The position numbers and the translations under genes were made by a program. A stretch of 42,850 bases of DNA from Pelagibacterales bacterium SAG-MED31 (GTDB lineage: Bacteria > Pseudomonadota > Alphaproteobacteria > HIMB59 > GCA-002718135). Position 1 is the first letter of the stretch, and every line of letters starts with the position of its first letter. Below are positions 1 through 12,216 of the stretch, piece after piece. Location of the stretch: positions 1 through 42,850 of the forward strand of contig JACWEB010000006.1 in NCBI GenBank assembly GCA_014653715.1, written 5' to 3'. The notes beneath the pieces were generated by a model, which had not been told where the DNA came from, searched no databases, and saw only the letters and a program-made list of their open reading frames with translations.

Positions 1-1692
1 GGTTATAATTTTGAAGACTCAATATTAATTTCTGAAAAAGTTGTTCAAGATGATGTTTTTACCTCAATTCATGTTGAGGAGTTTGAAGTAATGGCTAGAG
101 ATACAAAGTTAGGTCCAGAGGATATTACCAGAGATATTCCTAATGCTGGTGAAGAAATGCTTATTAATCTAGATGAGACTGGGATTGTTTATATTGGAGC
201 GGAGGTATCATCTGGAGATATACTTGTTGGTAAAGTTACACCAAAGGGCGAGTCTCCTATGACTCCAGAAGAGAAACTCTTAAGAGCTATTTTTGGTGAA
301 AAAGCTGCAGATGTTAAAGATACTAGCCTTCGAGTACCTCCCGGAGTAAAGGGAACTGTTGTAGAAATTAGAGTGTTTTCTAGAAGAGGAATTGAAAAAG
401 ATGAAAGAGCTATAAGCATTGAAAATTCCCAAATTGAAATGATTTCCAGAGATAGGGATGATGAATTAGATATTTTGAGAAAAAGTTTTGGTAATCATTT
501 AAAAGAAACTCTAATTGGTAAGACATATATTTCTGGATTAGATAATTTTGATAAAAATACTAAACTTTCATTTGAGCAACTAGACTCATTGAGTGTAAAC
601 GACTTAATGAAGATTAATATTGAAGAAGAAAAAATAACTTTACAAGTTGAGTCATTGATTAAGAATTATGAAAATCAGTTAGGAAATATTAATCAAAAGT
701 TTGAAAATAAAATTGACAAAATACAAAGTGGAGATGAGCTTTTGCCTGGTGTTTTAAAACTGATAAAAGTTTTCATTGCTGTTAAAAGAAAATTACAACC
801 TGGTGATAAAATGGCTGGAAGACATGGAAATAAGGGCGTAATTTCAAAAATTTGTCCTGTTGAAGACATGCCTTATTTAGAGGATGGTAGACCGGTAGAT
901 ATTGTCTTAAACCCATTAGGAGTTCCAAGTAGAATGAATATAGGTCAGATATTAGAGACACATTTAGGCTGGGCATCTGCATCATTAGGTAAGCAGGTAT
1001 CTGAAATGATTTCAAAAATGAAAATTGAAGGTCAAACAAATGATTTAAAAGATAAACTTTTACAAATTTATGAACAGAAGAACCATAAAGATAAAATAAA
1101 TGAAATGAATGATGATGAAATGCTTGAACTTGCAGAAAATTTGAAAGAGGGTGTTCCTTTTGCAACACCTGTTTTTGATGGTGCTAAAGAAAAAGACATA
1201 ACTTCTCTTCTTGAACAATCTGGGGTGTCTACTTCAGGTCAAGAAATTCTTTATGATGGTATATCTGGTCAAAAATTTGAGAGACCTGTAACAGTAGGCT
1301 ACGTATATATGTTAAAGCTTCATCATTTGGTTGATGAAAAAATTCATGCTAGGTCAATTGGTCCTTACAGTCTTGTAACTCAACAACCTTTAGGAGGAAA
1401 AGCGCAATTTGGAGGACAAAGATTTGGAGAAATGGAAGTCTGGGCTTTAGAGGCCTACGGAGCAGCTTATACTTTACAAGAAATTTTAACAATCAAATCT
1501 GATGACGTTGCTGGTAGGACAAAAGTATACGAGTCTATTGTTAAAGGTGACAATAATTTTGAGTCTGGTACCCCAGAGTCGTTTAACGTCATGGTCAAAG
1601 AATTAAGATCTCTAGGGTTAAACTTAGAGTTTAAAGAAAGTAAAAAAGAAGAATTAAATAAAATAGAAGCTATGGTGACTGATAATGAATAA
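1..1692 (+). CDS. rpoB: RNA polymerase beta subunit, C-terminal part (5' end outside window)
   Basis: This is the 3' part of the gene for the RNA polymerase beta subunit, which forms much of the catalytic core and the DNA/RNA channel. The frame is open from base 1 ([13 protein letters not shown]), so the first in-frame ATG at 91 is internal and not the start. About 563 residues are visible, roughly the last 40% of the protein. Family signatures are [13 protein letters not shown] near residue 270 and [19 protein letters not shown] near 465. The rifampicin-binding region lies upstream of the window. The stop codon lies inside the start of rpoC (8-base overlap), which suggests coupled translation of the two large subunits. 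Confidence 0.98.
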   Translation, partial: GYNFEDSILISEKVVQDDVFTSIHVEEFEVMARDTKLGPEDITRDIPNAGEEMLINLDETGIVYIGAEVSSGDILVGKVTPKGESPMTPEEKLLRAIFGEKAADVKDTSLRVPPGVKGTVVEIRVFSRRGIEKDERAISIENSQIEMISRDRDDELDILRKSFGNHLKETLIGKTYISGLDNFDKNTKLSFEQLDSLSVNDLMKINIEEEKITLQVESLIKNYENQLGNINQKFENKIDKIQSGDELLPGVLKLIKVFIAVKRKLQPGDKMAGRHGNKGVISKICPVEDMPYLEDGRPVDIVLNPLGVPSRMNIGQILETHLGWASASLGKQVSEMISKMKIEGQTNDLKDKLLQIYEQKNHKDKINEMNDDEMLELAENLKEGVPFATPVFDGAKEKDITSLLEQSGVSTSGQEILYDGISGQKFERPVTVGYVYMLKLHHLVDEKIHARSIGPYSLVTQQPLGGKAQFGGQRFGEMEVWALEAYGAAYTLQEILTIKSDDVAGRTKVYESIVKGDNNFESGTPESFNVMVKELRSLGLNLEFKESKKEELNKIEAMVTDNE

Positions 1693-4600
1693 AGAATTAA
1701 TGAATATTTTTAACCAAAACCTAGGTGTTCAAAATTTTAATAGCCTAAAAATCTCAATAGCCAGTCCAGATGACATAAGATCATGGTCATTTGGTGAAAT
1801 AAAAAAACCAGAAACTATTAATTATAGAACTTTTAAGCCAGAAAAAGATGGACTATTTTGTTCAAGAATCTTTGGGCCAGTTAAAGATTATGAATGTCTT
1901 TGTGGAAAATACAAAAGAATGAAGTTCAGAGGAATTATCTGTGAAAAATGTGGTGTAGAGGTTACACTTTCTAAAGTTAGACGAGACAGAATGGGTCATA
2001 TTGAGCTTGCAGCTCCGGTTTCACATATTTGGTTTATGAAATCTCTTCCTAGTAGAATTGCAACATTATTAGATATGACAATTAAAAATTTAGAAAAGGT
2101 TTTATATTTTGAACAGTTTATAGTTGTCGAACCAGGTTTAACAGATTTAAAAAAAGGTGATATTATTTCTGAAGATCAATTCATTGATTATCAAGATGAA
2201 TATGGTGAAGACTCTTTTAGTGCATCAATAGGCGCTGAGGCAATTGAGCAAATACTTCTTAATATTGATTTACAAGCTGATTTCAATCAAACAAAAAATG
2301 ATCTTTTAGAAACTAAGTCAGAATTAAAAAAAACTAAGCTTACAAAACGTCTTAAACTTTTAGAGTCTTTTATAGTATCTAAGAATAAACCAGAATGGAT
2401 GATTTTAAGGGTATTGCCAGTAATACCTCCTGAGCTTAGACCACTTGTTCCTCTTGACGGGGGTAGATTTGCAACTAGTGATTTAAATGATCTTTATAGG
2501 AGAGTTATAAATAGAAACAATAGGTTGAAAAGATTAATTGATTTAAGAGCCCCTGATATCATCATAAGAAATGAAAAAAGAATGCTTCAGGAATCAGTTG
2601 ATGCATTATTTGATAATGGCAGAAGAGGTAGAGTAATAACTTCTACTAATAAGCGTCCTTTAAAGTCTCTTTCGGACATGCTTAAAGGTAAACAAGGTAG
2701 ATTTAGACAAAACCTATTAGGTAAAAGAGTAGATTATTCTGGTAGATCAGTAATAGTTGTAGGTCCAAATTTAAAATTGCACCAATGCGGAATTCCAAAA
2801 AAAATGGCACTTGAATTATTCAAACCATTTATTTTTCATAAACTAGATATTTATGGTTGGGCAAATACTATAAAGGCTGCAAAGAAATTAGTTGAAAAAG
2901 AAGATCCAAGAGTCTGGGATATACTCGAAGAGGTAATTAGAGAACATCCTGTTTTATTAAATAGAGCGCCTACTTTGCATAGGTTGGGTATACAGGCGTT
3001 TGAGCCAGTTTTGATTGAAGGTAAGTCAATACAATTACACCCATTGGTATGTACTGCTTTTAATGCTGACTTTGATGGTGATCAAATGGCAGTTCATGTT
3101 CCATTAAGTCTTGAAGCTCAATTAGAGGCAAGGGTTCTTATGATGAGTACAAATAATATACTTTCTCCTTCAAGTGGTAAACCTATCATTGTCCCATCGC
3201 AGGATATTGTATTGGGAATTTATTATCTTTCAATTATGAGAAATAAACAAAAAGGTGAAGGTAGATATTTTCTCGATACTAACGAAATTTTAAAAGCAGT
3301 TGAGCTAAAAGATATTAGTTTACACTCAAAGATTAATGTCAGAATTAAAAATTTTGATGATACAACTTCAAAAGTTGAGACAACTGCAGGAAGAATGTTA
3401 TTAGCTGAATCTCTACCTAAAAATAATAAAATAGATTTTAGTTTAATTAACAAAACTCTTACAAAAAAAGAGGTTAGTAATCTTATTGATACTGTTTATA
3501 GATTTTGTGGACAAAAAGAAACCGTATTATTTGCAGACAGCATTATGCAAATAGGTTTTAAATATGCAGCAATTGCTGGTATTTCCTTTGGAAAAGACGA
3601 TTTAATAATACCTGAAGAAAAGCAGAAATTGCTCGATGAAACTCAAGCAAAAGTCCAGGAATATGAAAATCAATATCAGGACGGCCTTATTACTCAAGGA
3701 GAGAAATACAACAAAGTAGTTGATGCTTGGTCAGAATGCACAAATAGAGTTGCAGATAAAATGTTGGATGTTATTTCAAATCCAGAAGATGACCAACCAA
3801 TTAATTCAGTTTATATGATGGCTCATTCTGGAGCAAGGGGATCTGCTGCTCAATTAAAACAGTTAGCCGGTATGAGAGGTTTAATGGCAAAACCATCTGG
3901 TGAAATTATTGAAAACCCCATAAAATCAAATTTTAAGGAAGGACTTTCCGTCTTAGAATATTTTACATCTACACACGGAGCAAGGAAAGGTCTTGCTGAT
4001 ACAGCTTTAAAAACAGCTAGTAGTGGGTACTTAACCAGAAGATTAGTTGATGTAGCTCAAGATGCAGTTATTAGAGAATTAGATTGTGGTACAAATAATG
4101 GTGTTTTTGTTGAAGAAATAGTTGACTCTGGAAATATTACCTCTCCATTATCTGAGAGAGTTCTCGGACGTACCCCTGCTAATGATATTCCAAATTCAAA
4201 TAATGATATTATTATTAAAGCTGGAGAAATAATTGAAGAAAAACATCTTGAGGAAATAAATAACTCAGGAATAAGATCAATGAAAATTAGATCAGTTTTA
4301 ACATGTCAAACAGAAGATGGAATTTGCTCTAAATGCTATGGAAGAGACTTAGCAAGAGGTACTGAAGTAAACATTGGTGAGGCTGTCGGAATCATTGCGG
4401 CTCAATCTATTGGTGAGCCAGGTACACAGCTAACTATGAGAACATTCCATATTGGAGGCGCTGCAAGTTCTTCAGTTGAGCAATCTAATGCGGTTTCTCC
4501 AATACAAGGTACTGTAAAGTTTGAGAACATAAGATTAATTGAAGATAAAACAGGCAATAAGATAATATTAAGCAGAAATGCAAAAATTAAAATAATATTA

Positions 4601-5815
4601 GAAAAAGATGAAAAGTTTTCATTCAACATACCTTTTGGATCAAAGCTACTTATTCAGGATAATCAAACAGTTAAAATAAATGAGCTTTTAGCAGAATGGG
4701 ATCCTTATACTCTTCCAATAATAGCTGAAAAAGAGGGAATAATAAAATATGTTGATTTACAACAAGGTATTTCATTTAGAGAGTCTATTGATGATACAAC
4801 TGGTATTTCAAGTAAAATTGTAATTGATTGGAGTCAAAATCCAAAATCTAAGAATTTTAAACCAGCCATAAATATTACTAACTCTCTAGATGGTAATCAA
4901 GATGATGATTCAGAGATAATCAATTATCCAATGTCTATTGACTCTATTCTTAGTGTCGAGGATGGACAAGAGGTTTCTGCTGGTCAAGTGCTAGCGAGAA
5001 TTCCAAAGGAGTCGTCGAAAACTAAAGACATCACTGGAGGCCTTCCAAGAGTTGCTGAACTTTTTGAGGCCAGAAAACCAAAGGATCCAGCAATTATGTG
5101 TGAGATTGATGGACAAATTTCTTTTGGTAAAGATTATAAGAATAAAAGAAGATTAATAATAACAGGTGTAGATGAGGAAAATACATTTGAAACATTAATT
5201 CCAAGGTCTAAATATCTTAATGTCCAAGAAGGAGATTTTGTTAAGAAGGGAGACATATTAGTTGAAGGAACCCCAGTACCTCATGATATTCTGCGAATTT
5301 TAGGTGTTGAAGAATTAGCAAGATATTTAGTTAAAGAGGTCCAGGCTGTTTATAAACTTCAGGGTGTATATATTAATGATAAGCACATAGAGACTATTGC
5401 AAGACAAATGTTGCAAAAAGTCTTAATTAAAGATCCTGGTGACTCAACTTTAATTGCTGGAGAGCAAATTCAAAAAAGAGATTTATTAAAAATTAATAAA
5501 CTGCTTGAGTCTCAAAACAAAAAACTTGTCAACTTTGAACCAGTACTCTTAGGTATTACTAAAGCAAGTCTTCAAACTTCTTCATTTATTTCTGCAGCAT
5601 CATTTCAAGAAACCACAAAAGTACTTACAGATGCAGCTACAATAGGTAAGATTGATACTTTGTCTGGTCTTAAAGAAAATGTTATTGTTGGACGTCTGAT
5701 TCCTGCAGGAACTGGCAAAATGACATCTGAATATGAAAAAATTGCTAAGGTTAAAGATCAGGAGATATTAGCTCAAAAAAATAATATGGAAGAAAACAGT
5801 GAAATATCTGAATAA
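1685..5815 (+). CDS. rpoC: RNA polymerase beta' subunit
   Basis: This is the catalytic beta' subunit of RNA polymerase, 1376 residues, close to the usual proteobacterial length. The N-terminal zinc site is visible as CLCGKYKRM and CEKCG around residues 71-88. The Mg-binding catalytic loop [14 protein letters not shown] lies near residue 460. The second zinc site includes [15 protein letters not shown] near residue 880, followed by the trigger-loop region ([16 protein letters not shown]). The ATG at 1685 overlaps the end of rpoB. No hairpin terminator is visible after the gene; a 103-base gap separates it from rpsL. Confidence 0.98.
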   Translation: MNKELMNIFNQNLGVQNFNSLKISIASPDDIRSWSFGEIKKPETINYRTFKPEKDGLFCSRIFGPVKDYECLCGKYKRMKFRGIICEKCGVEVTLSKVRRDRMGHIELAAPVSHIWFMKSLPSRIATLLDMTIKNLEKVLYFEQFIVVEPGLTDLKKGDIISEDQFIDYQDEYGEDSFSASIGAEAIEQILLNIDLQADFNQTKNDLLETKSELKKTKLTKRLKLLESFIVSKNKPEWMILRVLPVIPPELRPLVPLDGGRFATSDLNDLYRRVINRNNRLKRLIDLRAPDIIIRNEKRMLQESVDALFDNGRRGRVITSTNKRPLKSLSDMLKGKQGRFRQNLLGKRVDYSGRSVIVVGPNLKLHQCGIPKKMALELFKPFIFHKLDIYGWANTIKAAKKLVEKEDPRVWDILEEVIREHPVLLNRAPTLHRLGIQAFEPVLIEGKSIQLHPLVCTAFNADFDGDQMAVHVPLSLEAQLEARVLMMSTNNILSPSSGKPIIVPSQDIVLGIYYLSIMRNKQKGEGRYFLDTNEILKAVELKDISLHSKINVRIKNFDDTTSKVETTAGRMLLAESLPKNNKIDFSLINKTLTKKEVSNLIDTVYRFCGQKETVLFADSIMQIGFKYAAIAGISFGKDDLIIPEEKQKLLDETQAKVQEYENQYQDGLITQGEKYNKVVDAWSECTNRVADKMLDVISNPEDDQPINSVYMMAHSGARGSAAQLKQLAGMRGLMAKPSGEIIENPIKSNFKEGLSVLEYFTSTHGARKGLADTALKTASSGYLTRRLVDVAQDAVIRELDCGTNNGVFVEEIVDSGNITSPLSERVLGRTPANDIPNSNNDIIIKAGEIIEEKHLEEINNSGIRSMKIRSVLTCQTEDGICSKCYGRDLARGTEVNIGEAVGIIAAQSIGEPGTQLTMRTFHIGGAASSSVEQSNAVSPIQGTVKFENIRLIEDKTGNKIILSRNAKIKIILEKDEKFSFNIPFGSKLLIQDNQTVKINELLAEWDPYTLPIIAEKEGIIKYVDLQQGISFRESIDDTTGISSKIVIDWSQNPKSKNFKPAINITNSLDGNQDDDSEIINYPMSIDSILSVEDGQEVSAGQVLARIPKESSKTKDITGGLPRVAELFEARKPKDPAIMCEIDGQISFGKDYKNKRRLIITGVDEENTFETLIPRSKYLNVQEGDFVKKGDILVEGTPVPHDILRILGVEELARYLVKEVQAVYKLQGVYINDKHIETIARQMLQKVLIKDPGDSTLIAGEQIQKRDLLKINKLLESQNKKLVNFEPVLLGITKASLQTSSFISAASFQETTKVLTDAATIGKIDTLSGLKENVIVGRLIPAGTGKMTSEYEKIAKVKDQEILAQKNNMEENSEISE

Positions 5816-5829
5816 TTTGCATATATTTC

Positions 5830-5858
5830 TTGACTTTATTGCCCTCAATTAATAAAGA
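5830..5858 (+). promoter_or_regulatory. Candidate sigma70-type promoter of the str operon
   Basis: In the rpoC-rpsL gap there is a TTGACT hexamer at 5830-5835, a 17-base spacer and TAAAGA at 5853-5858. The gap is one of the few places in the first 21 kb long enough for a promoter. In an AT-rich genome such matches are cheap, so this is only a candidate. A good ribosome binding site (AGGGGA) precedes the rpsL ATG. Confidence 0.35.
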
Positions 5859-5918
5859 CCTGAAACTTTTTGTTAATGGTAGTGGAAAATTAATTCCAAA
5901 CACTTAACAGGGGAAATT

Positions 5919-6290
5919 ATGCCGACTATAAACCAATTAGTTAGAAAAGGAAGAACAGCCCAAAAAAAAAGGAACAAAGTTCCTGCTTTGGGAGCTTGCC
6001 CTCAAAAAAGAGGAGTGTGTACTAGGGTTTATACAACAACACCAAAAAAACCTAATTCAGCACTTCGTAAAGTAGCTAGAGTTAAACTCACTAATGGACA
6101 GGAGGTATCTGCGTACATTCCTGGAGAAGGTCACAATCTTCAAGAACATTCAGTTGTCTTGCTTAGAGGTGGAAGAGTAAAAGATTTACCTGGGGTTCGA
6201 TACCATATTTTAAGAGGCACTTTAGATACACAAGGTGTTAGTGCAAGAAAACAAAGACGCTCTTTATATGGCGCAAAAAAACCTAAATAG
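5919..6290 (+). CDS. rpsL: 30S ribosomal protein uS12
   Basis: Ribosomal protein S12 of the decoding centre, 123 residues, full length. It carries the conserved [16 protein letters not shown] and [13 protein letters not shown] segments. The lysines at the classical streptomycin-resistance positions (in TTPKKPNSA and RVKDLPG) are wild type. The start ATG is preceded by AGGGGA. It is the first gene of the str group and lies 2 bases upstream of rpsG. Confidence 0.98.
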   Translation: MPTINQLVRKGRTAQKKRNKVPALGACPQKRGVCTRVYTTTPKKPNSALRKVARVKLTNGQEVSAYIPGEGHNLQEHSVVLLRGGRVKDLPGVRYHILRGTLDTQGVSARKQRRSLYGAKKPK

Positions 6291-6292
6291 AT

Positions 6293-6763
6293 ATGTCAAG
6301 AAGAAGAGCTGCTGAAAAAAGAGTTGTTATACCAGATCATAAATTTAAAGATATTGTTCTAACTAAATTTATGAATAGGATAATGATTGATGGAAAAAAA
6401 TCTACTTCAGAAAAAATAGTTTATGGGGCATTTGAAATTTTATCTGAAAAAACTGAAAAAAGTCCTATAGATTTTTTCCATGAAGCTCTTAACAATGTTA
6501 AACCAAGTCTTGAAGTAAGATCAAGAAGAGTTGGTGGAGCAACATACCAAGTACCAATGGAAGTTCGACCTAGAAGAGCTCAAACTCTAGCAATGAAATG
6601 GATAGTTGACGCAGCTATTAAAAGAAATGAAAAAACCATGAGGGAAAGAGTAGCTAATGAAATTTTTGATGCATTTAATAATAAAGGTAATTCTGTAAAA
6701 AAACGTGAAGAAACTCATAAAATGGCCGAAGCAAACAGAGCATTTTCTCATTTTAGGTGGTAG
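6293..6763 (+). CDS. rpsG: 30S ribosomal protein uS7
   Basis: Ribosomal protein S7, the primary 16S rRNA binder that nucleates the 30S head. At 156 residues it is full length. It starts [10 protein letters not shown] and contains the conserved [14 protein letters not shown] segment around residue 82. It follows the rpsL stop after 2 bases and precedes fusA by 6 bases. No strong Shine-Dalgarno is visible, so translation is probably coupled to rpsL. Confidence 0.98.
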   Translation: MSRRRAAEKRVVIPDHKFKDIVLTKFMNRIMIDGKKSTSEKIVYGAFEILSEKTEKSPIDFFHEALNNVKPSLEVRSRRVGGATYQVPMEVRPRRAQTLAMKWIVDAAIKRNEKTMRERVANEIFDAFNNKGNSVKKREETHKMAEANRAFSHFRW

Positions 6764-6769
6764 TAAAAT

Positions 6770-8848
6770 ATGTCTAGAACTCATAGCTTAGCAAAGTATA
6801 GAAACATTGGCATAATGGCACACATTGATGCAGGTAAAACAACAACAACAGAAAGAATATTATATTATACTGGAAAGTCTCATAAAATAGGTGAGGTTCA
6901 TGATGGTGCTGCCACAATGGATTGGATGGAGCAAGAGCAAGAAAGAGGTATAACTATTACTTCAGCGGCAACCACTTGTTTTTGGAATGATCATAGAGTT
7001 AATATAATTGACACTCCAGGGCATGTTGACTTTACTATTGAAGTTGAAAGATCCCTTAAAGTACTTGATGGTGCTGTAGCTGTATTTGATGGAGTCGCGG
7101 GTGTTGAACCTCAATCAGAAACTGTTTGGCGTCAAGCTGATAAATACAATGTTCCTAGAATGTGTTTTATAAATAAATTAGATAGAACTGGAGCTAACTT
7201 TTTTATGTGTGTTGATATGATTCCTGATAGACTAGGCTCTTATCCATTAGTGTTGCAATTACCAATAGGAATTGAGAGTGATTTAAAAGGAGTAGTTGAT
7301 TTAGTTTCAAATCATGCAATAGTATGGCAGGATGAAAGTCTAGGTGCTAAATTTGATATTACAGAAATACCTGATGATTTAAAAAAACAAGCAGGAGAAT
7401 ATAGAGAAAAGTTAATTGAAAAAGTTGTTGAAGAAGATGATTCTATCATGGAGTCATATTTAGAAGGAAACGAACCTTCTGTAGAGGAATTAAAAAAATG
7501 CATTCGAAAAGGTACAATTAAGGGATCATTCGTTCCTGTACTAACTGGATCTGCTTTCAAAAATAAAGGAGTTCAACCTCTACTTGATGCAGTCATAGAC
7601 TACATGCCCTCACCTATTGATGTAGCCAGTGTGCGCGGTGTAGCTGTTGATGATGATACAAAAGAATTAGATAGAAAATGTGATGATAGTGCGCCTTTTA
7701 GCGCTTTAGCATTTAAAATTATGACAGATCCATTTGTTGGAAGTTTAACTTTTACCAGGATTTATTCTGGAACTATTAATACAAAAGACTCAGTTTTAAA
7801 TTCAAATTCAGGAAAGAAAGAAAATATAGGTAGAATGCTTCTCATGCATGCAAATAATAGAGAAGAGATCAAAACTGCCAATGCCGGTGATATTGTTGCT
7901 CTCGTGGGTTTGAAAGATGTAACTACCGGGGAAACACTATGTTCTGTTAATGATCCTATAGTGTTAGAAAGAATGGATTTTCCAGATCCTGTTATAGAAG
8001 TTGCCGTTGAGCCTAAAACCAAGGCTGATCATGAAAAAATGGGAACAGCATTAGGCAGATTAGCCCAGGAAGATCCGAGTTTTAGAGTAACAACTGATCA
8101 CGAAAGTGGTCAAACAATAATTAAAGGTATGGGGGAACTTCATCTAGAAATTTTAGTTGATAGAATGAAAAGAGAGTTCAAAGTTGAAGCAAATGTTGGC
8201 GCTCCTCAAGTTGCTTACAGAGAAACAATTTCAAGTCCCTTTGATGTTGATTATACTCACAAAAAGCAGTCTGGTGGAGCTGGTCAATTTGCAAGAGTAA
8301 AAATAACTTTTGAACCAGGAGATCCAGGAAGTGGATATGAATTCATAAATAAAATTAAAGGTGGAAATATACCTACAGAGCTTATTCCTGGTGTTGAAAA
8401 AGGTCTAATTGCACAACAACAAACTGGTGTTATGGCGGGTTTCCCATGTATTGATTTTAAAGCAACTTTAACTGATGGTGCTTACCATGATGTTGACTCT
8501 AGTGTTTTAGCTTTTGAAATAGCTGCTAGGGCTGCATTTAGAGAAGGTATTGCTAAAGCAAATCCCGTTTTGCTTGAGCCAATGATGAAAGTTGAAGTTG
8601 TAACTCCAGAAGAATATATGGGTGACGTAATCGGAGATTTAAATAGTCGAAGAGGACAAGTTCAAGAGATGTCAACAAGAGGAAATGCAAATGTTGTTGA
8701 TGCAATGGTCCCTCTTGCAAACATGTTTGGATATGTAAATAATCTTAGATCTCTTACTCAAGGTAGAGCAAATTATTCAATGCAATTTGACCATTATGAG
8801 CAAGTTCCATCCAATGTTGCAGATGAAGTAAAGGCAAAGTTAGCATAA
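6770..8848 (+). CDS. fusA: Translation elongation factor G
   Basis: Elongation factor G, the GTPase that drives ribosomal translocation and, with RRF, recycling. It has 692 residues, the normal length. The P-loop AHIDAGKT is at residues 17-24, the G3 element DTPGHVDFT near residue 82 and the NKLD guanine-specificity motif near residue 136. Domains II-V follow, including the RGGNxNVV-like C-terminal region. The stop codon shares its last base with the start codon of rpsJ, so the tuf gene commonly found here is absent. Confidence 0.98.
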   Translation: MSRTHSLAKYRNIGIMAHIDAGKTTTTERILYYTGKSHKIGEVHDGAATMDWMEQEQERGITITSAATTCFWNDHRVNIIDTPGHVDFTIEVERSLKVLDGAVAVFDGVAGVEPQSETVWRQADKYNVPRMCFINKLDRTGANFFMCVDMIPDRLGSYPLVLQLPIGIESDLKGVVDLVSNHAIVWQDESLGAKFDITEIPDDLKKQAGEYREKLIEKVVEEDDSIMESYLEGNEPSVEELKKCIRKGTIKGSFVPVLTGSAFKNKGVQPLLDAVIDYMPSPIDVASVRGVAVDDDTKELDRKCDDSAPFSALAFKIMTDPFVGSLTFTRIYSGTINTKDSVLNSNSGKKENIGRMLLMHANNREEIKTANAGDIVALVGLKDVTTGETLCSVNDPIVLERMDFPDPVIEVAVEPKTKADHEKMGTALGRLAQEDPSFRVTTDHESGQTIIKGMGELHLEILVDRMKREFKVEANVGAPQVAYRETISSPFDVDYTHKKQSGGAGQFARVKITFEPGDPGSGYEFINKIKGGNIPTELIPGVEKGLIAQQQTGVMAGFPCIDFKATLTDGAYHDVDSSVLAFEIAARAAFREGIAKANPVLLEPMMKVEVVTPEEYMGDVIGDLNSRRGQVQEMSTRGNANVVDAMVPLANMFGYVNNLRSLTQGRANYSMQFDHYEQVPSNVADEVKAKLA

Positions 8849-9156
8849 TGGAATCTCAAAATATTAGAATAAGATTAAGAGCTTTTGATAATAAACTCTT
8901 AGATAATAGTACCGGTGAAATTATTAACACTGCAAAAAGAACTGGCGCCAAAGTAAGAGGCCCTATTCCATTACCTACAAGATTTGAAAAATTTACTGTA
9001 AATAAATCTCCTCACGTAGATAAAAAAAGTCGTGATCAATTTGAAATAAGAACACACAATAGATTAATTGACATTATTGATCCAACTCCTCAAACAGTGG
9101 ATGCATTGATGAAACTCGATTTATCAGCTGGTGTGGAAGTAGACATAAAGATTTAA
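8848..9156 (+). CDS. rpsJ: 30S ribosomal protein uS10
   Basis: Ribosomal protein S10 (also the antitermination factor NusE), 102 residues. It has the typical [14 protein letters not shown] start and PLPTR and RTHNRLIDI elements. Its ATG overlaps the fusA stop by one base, joining the str and S10 groups without a gap. There is therefore no visible room for an independent S10 leader of the E. coli L4-attenuation type. Confidence 0.97.
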   Translation: MESQNIRIRLRAFDNKLLDNSTGEIINTAKRTGAKVRGPIPLPTRFEKFTVNKSPHVDKKSRDQFEIRTHNRLIDIIDPTPQTVDALMKLDLSAGVEVDIKI

Positions 9157-9158
9157 TT

Positions 9159-9806
9159 ATGAAAAAAAGAACAGGTTTAATAGCAACTAAAATTGGTAAT
9201 AGTTCATATTATAGTGAAGATGGTAATGTAATTCCCGTTACTGTTTTAAAGGTTGATGAGTGTATTGTTTCAAATATTAAAACTTTTGAAAAAGATGGAT
9301 ATTCATCACTTCAAGTAGTCTCTATAGATAGTAAGACTGATGTAAAAAAAATTAAAAAACCTCAACAAAAATTGTTTGCAAATATAAAGTCTAATCCAAA
9401 AAAAATTATAAAAGAATTTAGAATTGATCCAGAGAACGTTTTAGAAGTTGGTACAAAACTTAGTGTAAATCATTTTAAAAAGGATCAATTTGTTGATGTT
9501 ACATCTAAATCAATTGGTAAAGGTTTTGCTGGCGTAATGAAAAGACATAACTTTGGTGGCTTAAGAGCTTCACATGGTGTTTCAATATCTCATAGATCCC
9601 ATGGTTCTACAGGTCAGAACCAAGATCCTGGAAGAGTTTTTAAAGGTAAGAAAATGGCAGGCCACATGGGTGCAAAAAAAGTAACTAAACAAAATCTCAA
9701 AGTAATAGATGTCGACGAAGAAAATAAAATACTTATTATTAATGGATCTGTTCCAGGTAGAAAAAATTCAGTAGTTTTTGTTAATGACGCAATAAAGAAA
9801 ATTTAA
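9159..9806 (+). CDS. rplC: 50S ribosomal protein uL3
   Basis: Ribosomal protein L3, an early assembly protein near the peptidyl-transferase centre, 215 residues. The diagnostic segments are [15 protein letters not shown] near residue 122 and the [22 protein letters not shown]-like stretch with [20 protein letters not shown] near residue 151. It lies 2 bases after rpsJ and 2 bases before rplD. Confidence 0.97.
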   Translation: [215 protein letters not shown]

Positions 9807-9808
9807 AT

Positions 9809-10432
9809 ATGAAAAAACAAATAGTTAACCTTGAAAATAAAAAAATAAAAGATTTTGAAATTAATTTGAATATCTTTGGTATTAAGCTTTTACCTGATAT
9901 AATTCATCAATACATCAGATATCAAAACGCTAAATCAAGACAAGGGACGCATAAAACAAAATCTAGATCAGAAGTAAATGGTAAGGCAAAAAAACCTTTT
10001 TCTCAAAAAGGGACAGGTAATGCTAGACAAGGAAGTAGTAAACCGCCTCACTTTAGAGGTGGAGCAACATCTATGGGGCCAGTTCCAAGAGATCATTCAT
10101 TTACTCTCAACAAAAAGGAAAAAAAGATTGCTCTAAAATCAGCACTTTCATCAAAGCTACTTGAAGACAATATTATCTTCTTAGATACATTAGAGGTTAA
10201 GACTCATAAAACAAAAGATTTAGTTTCTAAGCTTGAAAATTTTGATTTTAATACTGCATTATTTGTTTACGGAGAAGAAAAAATTAATGATAATTTTAAG
10301 AAAGCATCTTCAAATATACCCCATGTGTCACTTTTAAGTTGTAGTGGTATCAACGTTAAGGATTTAATATCAAATCACAAGATTTTTATAGATGAAAAAT
10401 CTATTAATCACATAACTAAAAGATTGTCATGA
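9809..10432 (+). CDS. rplD: 50S ribosomal protein uL4
   Basis: Ribosomal protein L4, which lines the exit-tunnel constriction, 207 residues. The conserved tunnel-loop region is present (QKGTGNARQGSSKPPHFRGG, around residue 70). The N-terminus is lysine/isoleucine-rich and diverged, in keeping with the base composition. It overlaps the rplW start by 4 bases (ATGA). Confidence 0.96.
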   Translation: MKKQIVNLENKKIKDFEINLNIFGIKLLPDIIHQYIRYQNAKSRQGTHKTKSRSEVNGKAKKPFSQKGTGNARQGSSKPPHFRGGATSMGPVPRDHSFTLNKKEKKIALKSALSSKLLEDNIIFLDTLEVKTHKTKDLVSKLENFDFNTALFVYGEEKINDNFKKASSNIPHVSLLSCSGINVKDLISNHKIFIDEKSINHITKRLS

Positions 10433-10743
10433 AAAATAATAATATAATATCTGACGAAAAAGCTCTTAGTATTATTCTTAAGCCAATGTTAACAGAAAAA
10501 TCTACCAACCTAAATCAATTCAATCAATATACCTTTATAGTTAATAAAAATTCTAATTCTCATGATATTCAGCAGGCAATTGAGAAAATTTTTAAAGTTA
10601 AGGTTACTAAAGTAAATACATCTGTAATTAGAGGAAAGCTTAAGTCTTTCAAAGGCAACCTTGGATTTAAAAAAGATATTAAGAAAGCAATTGTAACTTT
10701 GGCTGATGGAAATACAATTGACTCATCTTTGGAGATTAAATAA
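10429..10743 (+). CDS. rplW: 50S ribosomal protein uL23
   Basis: Ribosomal protein L23, at the tunnel exit, the docking site for trigger factor and SRP. It has 104 residues. The conserved [12 protein letters not shown] segment near residue 18 and the [16 protein letters not shown] segment near residue 62 identify it. It overlaps rplD by 4 bases and shares one base with the rplB start. Confidence 0.96.
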   Translation: MKNNNIISDEKALSIILKPMLTEKSTNLNQFNQYTFIVNKNSNSHDIQQAIEKIFKVKVTKVNTSVIRGKLKSFKGNLGFKKDIKKAIVTLADGNTIDSSLEIK

Positions 10744-11564
10744 TGTTAATAAAATTAAAACCTAATACACCAGGCCAAAGAGGTACTGTTTTAGTATCAA
10801 AAAAACATTTATCAAAGGAAAAACCTTTTAAAAATCTTACGAAAGCGCAAAAGTCTACTGGGGGAAGAAATAATCAGGGACGAATTACATCCAGAAGAAT
10901 GGGCGGTGGGGTTAAAAGAAAATATAGAGTTATTGATTTTAAACGAAATAAATTCGACATTAATGCTGAAGTTGTAAGGAACGAATATGATCCCAATAGA
11001 TCCTCATTTATTTCTTTAATTAAATATGAAGATGGAGAATATAGATATATCCTATCTCCAAAAAATATCTCTGTAGGTGATAATGTTTCATCTGGAATGA
11101 ATGTTGAGATTAAAGATGGTAATTGTCTTCCTCTTAAAAATATACCTATTGGAACATATGTTCATAATATTGAGCTAAAACCAGGCGCTGGTGGTCAGCT
11201 TGTAAGATCTGCAGGAACATCAGCACAAATTGTTTCAAAAGAAGATTTATATATTCAAATTAAACTAGTTTCAGGTGAAATAAGACTTATAAACAAAAAT
11301 TCTATGGCTACTGTTGGTGTTTTATCTAATCCAGATAATAAAAATATTAAATTAGGTAAGGCTGGTAGAAAAAGATATCTTGGATTTAGACCTAAAGTTA
11401 GAGGTGTAGTTATGAATCCCGTTGATCACCCGCATGGTGGTGGTGAAGGAAGAACTTCTGGAGGTAGGCATCCAGTAACGCCTTGGGGAGTTTCAACAAA
11501 AGGAAAAAAAACAAGAAGTAATAAAAAAACAAATACATTTATAATTAGAAGAAGGAAAAAATAA
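10743..11564 (+). CDS. rplB: 50S ribosomal protein uL2
   Basis: Ribosomal protein L2, needed for subunit association and peptidyl transfer, 273 residues, full length. It has the [15 protein letters not shown] segment near residue 53 and the conserved C-terminal [16 protein letters not shown] loop near residue 224, with the key His. Its stop shares one base with the rpsS start. Confidence 0.98.
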   Translation: MLIKLKPNTPGQRGTVLVSKKHLSKEKPFKNLTKAQKSTGGRNNQGRITSRRMGGGVKRKYRVIDFKRNKFDINAEVVRNEYDPNRSSFISLIKYEDGEYRYILSPKNISVGDNVSSGMNVEIKDGNCLPLKNIPIGTYVHNIELKPGAGGQLVRSAGTSAQIVSKEDLYIQIKLVSGEIRLINKNSMATVGVLSNPDNKNIKLGKAGRKRYLGFRPKVRGVVMNPVDHPHGGGEGRTSGGRHPVTPWGVSTKGKKTRSNKKTNTFIIRRRKK

Positions 11565-11842
11565 TGGCTAGATCAGTTTGGAAAGGACCTTTTGTAGATA
11601 TTAATTTGCTAAAAAAAGCAGAAAAAGTATCTGACTCTGGAAGAAAAGAAGTCATTAAAACGTGGTCAAGAAGATCAACAATTCTTCCTCAATTTGTTGG
11701 TCTCACCTTTGGTGTATATAATGGGCAAAAATTTGTACCAGTAAGTGTTACTGAACATATGGTTGGGCATAAATTTGGAGAATTTTCACCAACAAGAAAT
11801 TTTAAAGGGCATACAGCTGCAGATAAGAAGGCTGGTAAATAA
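11564..11842 (+). CDS. rpsS: 30S ribosomal protein uS19
   Basis: Ribosomal protein S19 of the 30S head, 92 residues. It has the canonical start [12 protein letters not shown] and the [20 protein letters not shown] segment near residue 63. It starts on the last base of the rplB stop and is followed by rplV after 3 bases. Confidence 0.98.
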   Translation: MARSVWKGPFVDINLLKKAEKVSDSGRKEVIKTWSRRSTILPQFVGLTFGVYNGQKFVPVSVTEHMVGHKFGEFSPTRNFKGHTAADKKAGK

Positions 11843-11845
11843 AAT

Positions 11846-12214
11846 ATGAGTTTAGAAACTACATCAATAGCTAGAGACAATACTATAAGAGTAAGTCAGT
11901 TAAAACTTGCTAACATTACTAGGTTAATTGTTAATCAAAAAGTAAGTAAGGCGGTTGAACAACTTAAATTTTCAAATAAAAGAATCTCTCAAAATGTTTT
12001 AAAAGTATTAAATTCAGCTATTGCTAATGCTGAAAATAACAAACAATTAGACATTGATAATTTATATATAAAAGAAGCATATGTTGGAAAAAGTTTAAGT
12101 ATGAAAAGATTCAGACCAAGAGCAAAAGGAAGAGCATCTTCAATTTTAAAACCATTTAGTAAATTAACTATAATCTTAGAAGAAAGAACAAATAAAAAAG
12201 AGGAACAAAAATAA
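11846..12214 (+). CDS. rplV: 50S ribosomal protein uL22
   Basis: Ribosomal protein L22, whose beta-hairpin lines the exit tunnel, 122 residues. The tunnel-hairpin and C-terminal region shows [14 protein letters not shown] near residue 90. The C-terminal tail is rich in Lys/Glu. It lies between rpsS and rpsC, the standard position, with a 2-base gap to rpsC. Confidence 0.96.
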   Translation: MSLETTSIARDNTIRVSQLKLANITRLIVNQKVSKAVEQLKFSNKRISQNVLKVLNSAIANAENNKQLDIDNLYIKEAYVGKSLSMKRFRPRAKGRASSILKPFSKLTIILEERTNKKEEQK

Positions 12215-12216
12215 CA

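Noticed and set aside
189-419. Minus-strand open frames inside rpoB, rpoC, fusA and ribosomal genes (many of 60-130 codons)
   Set aside because: They mirror strongly conserved plus-strand genes, lack family motifs and ribosome sites, and are expected by chance opposite AT-rich coding sequence.
5881-5905. Small dyad TGGAA/TTCCA in the rpsL leader
   Set aside because: Only 5 bp with a 6-base loop; too weak to call a regulatory structure.
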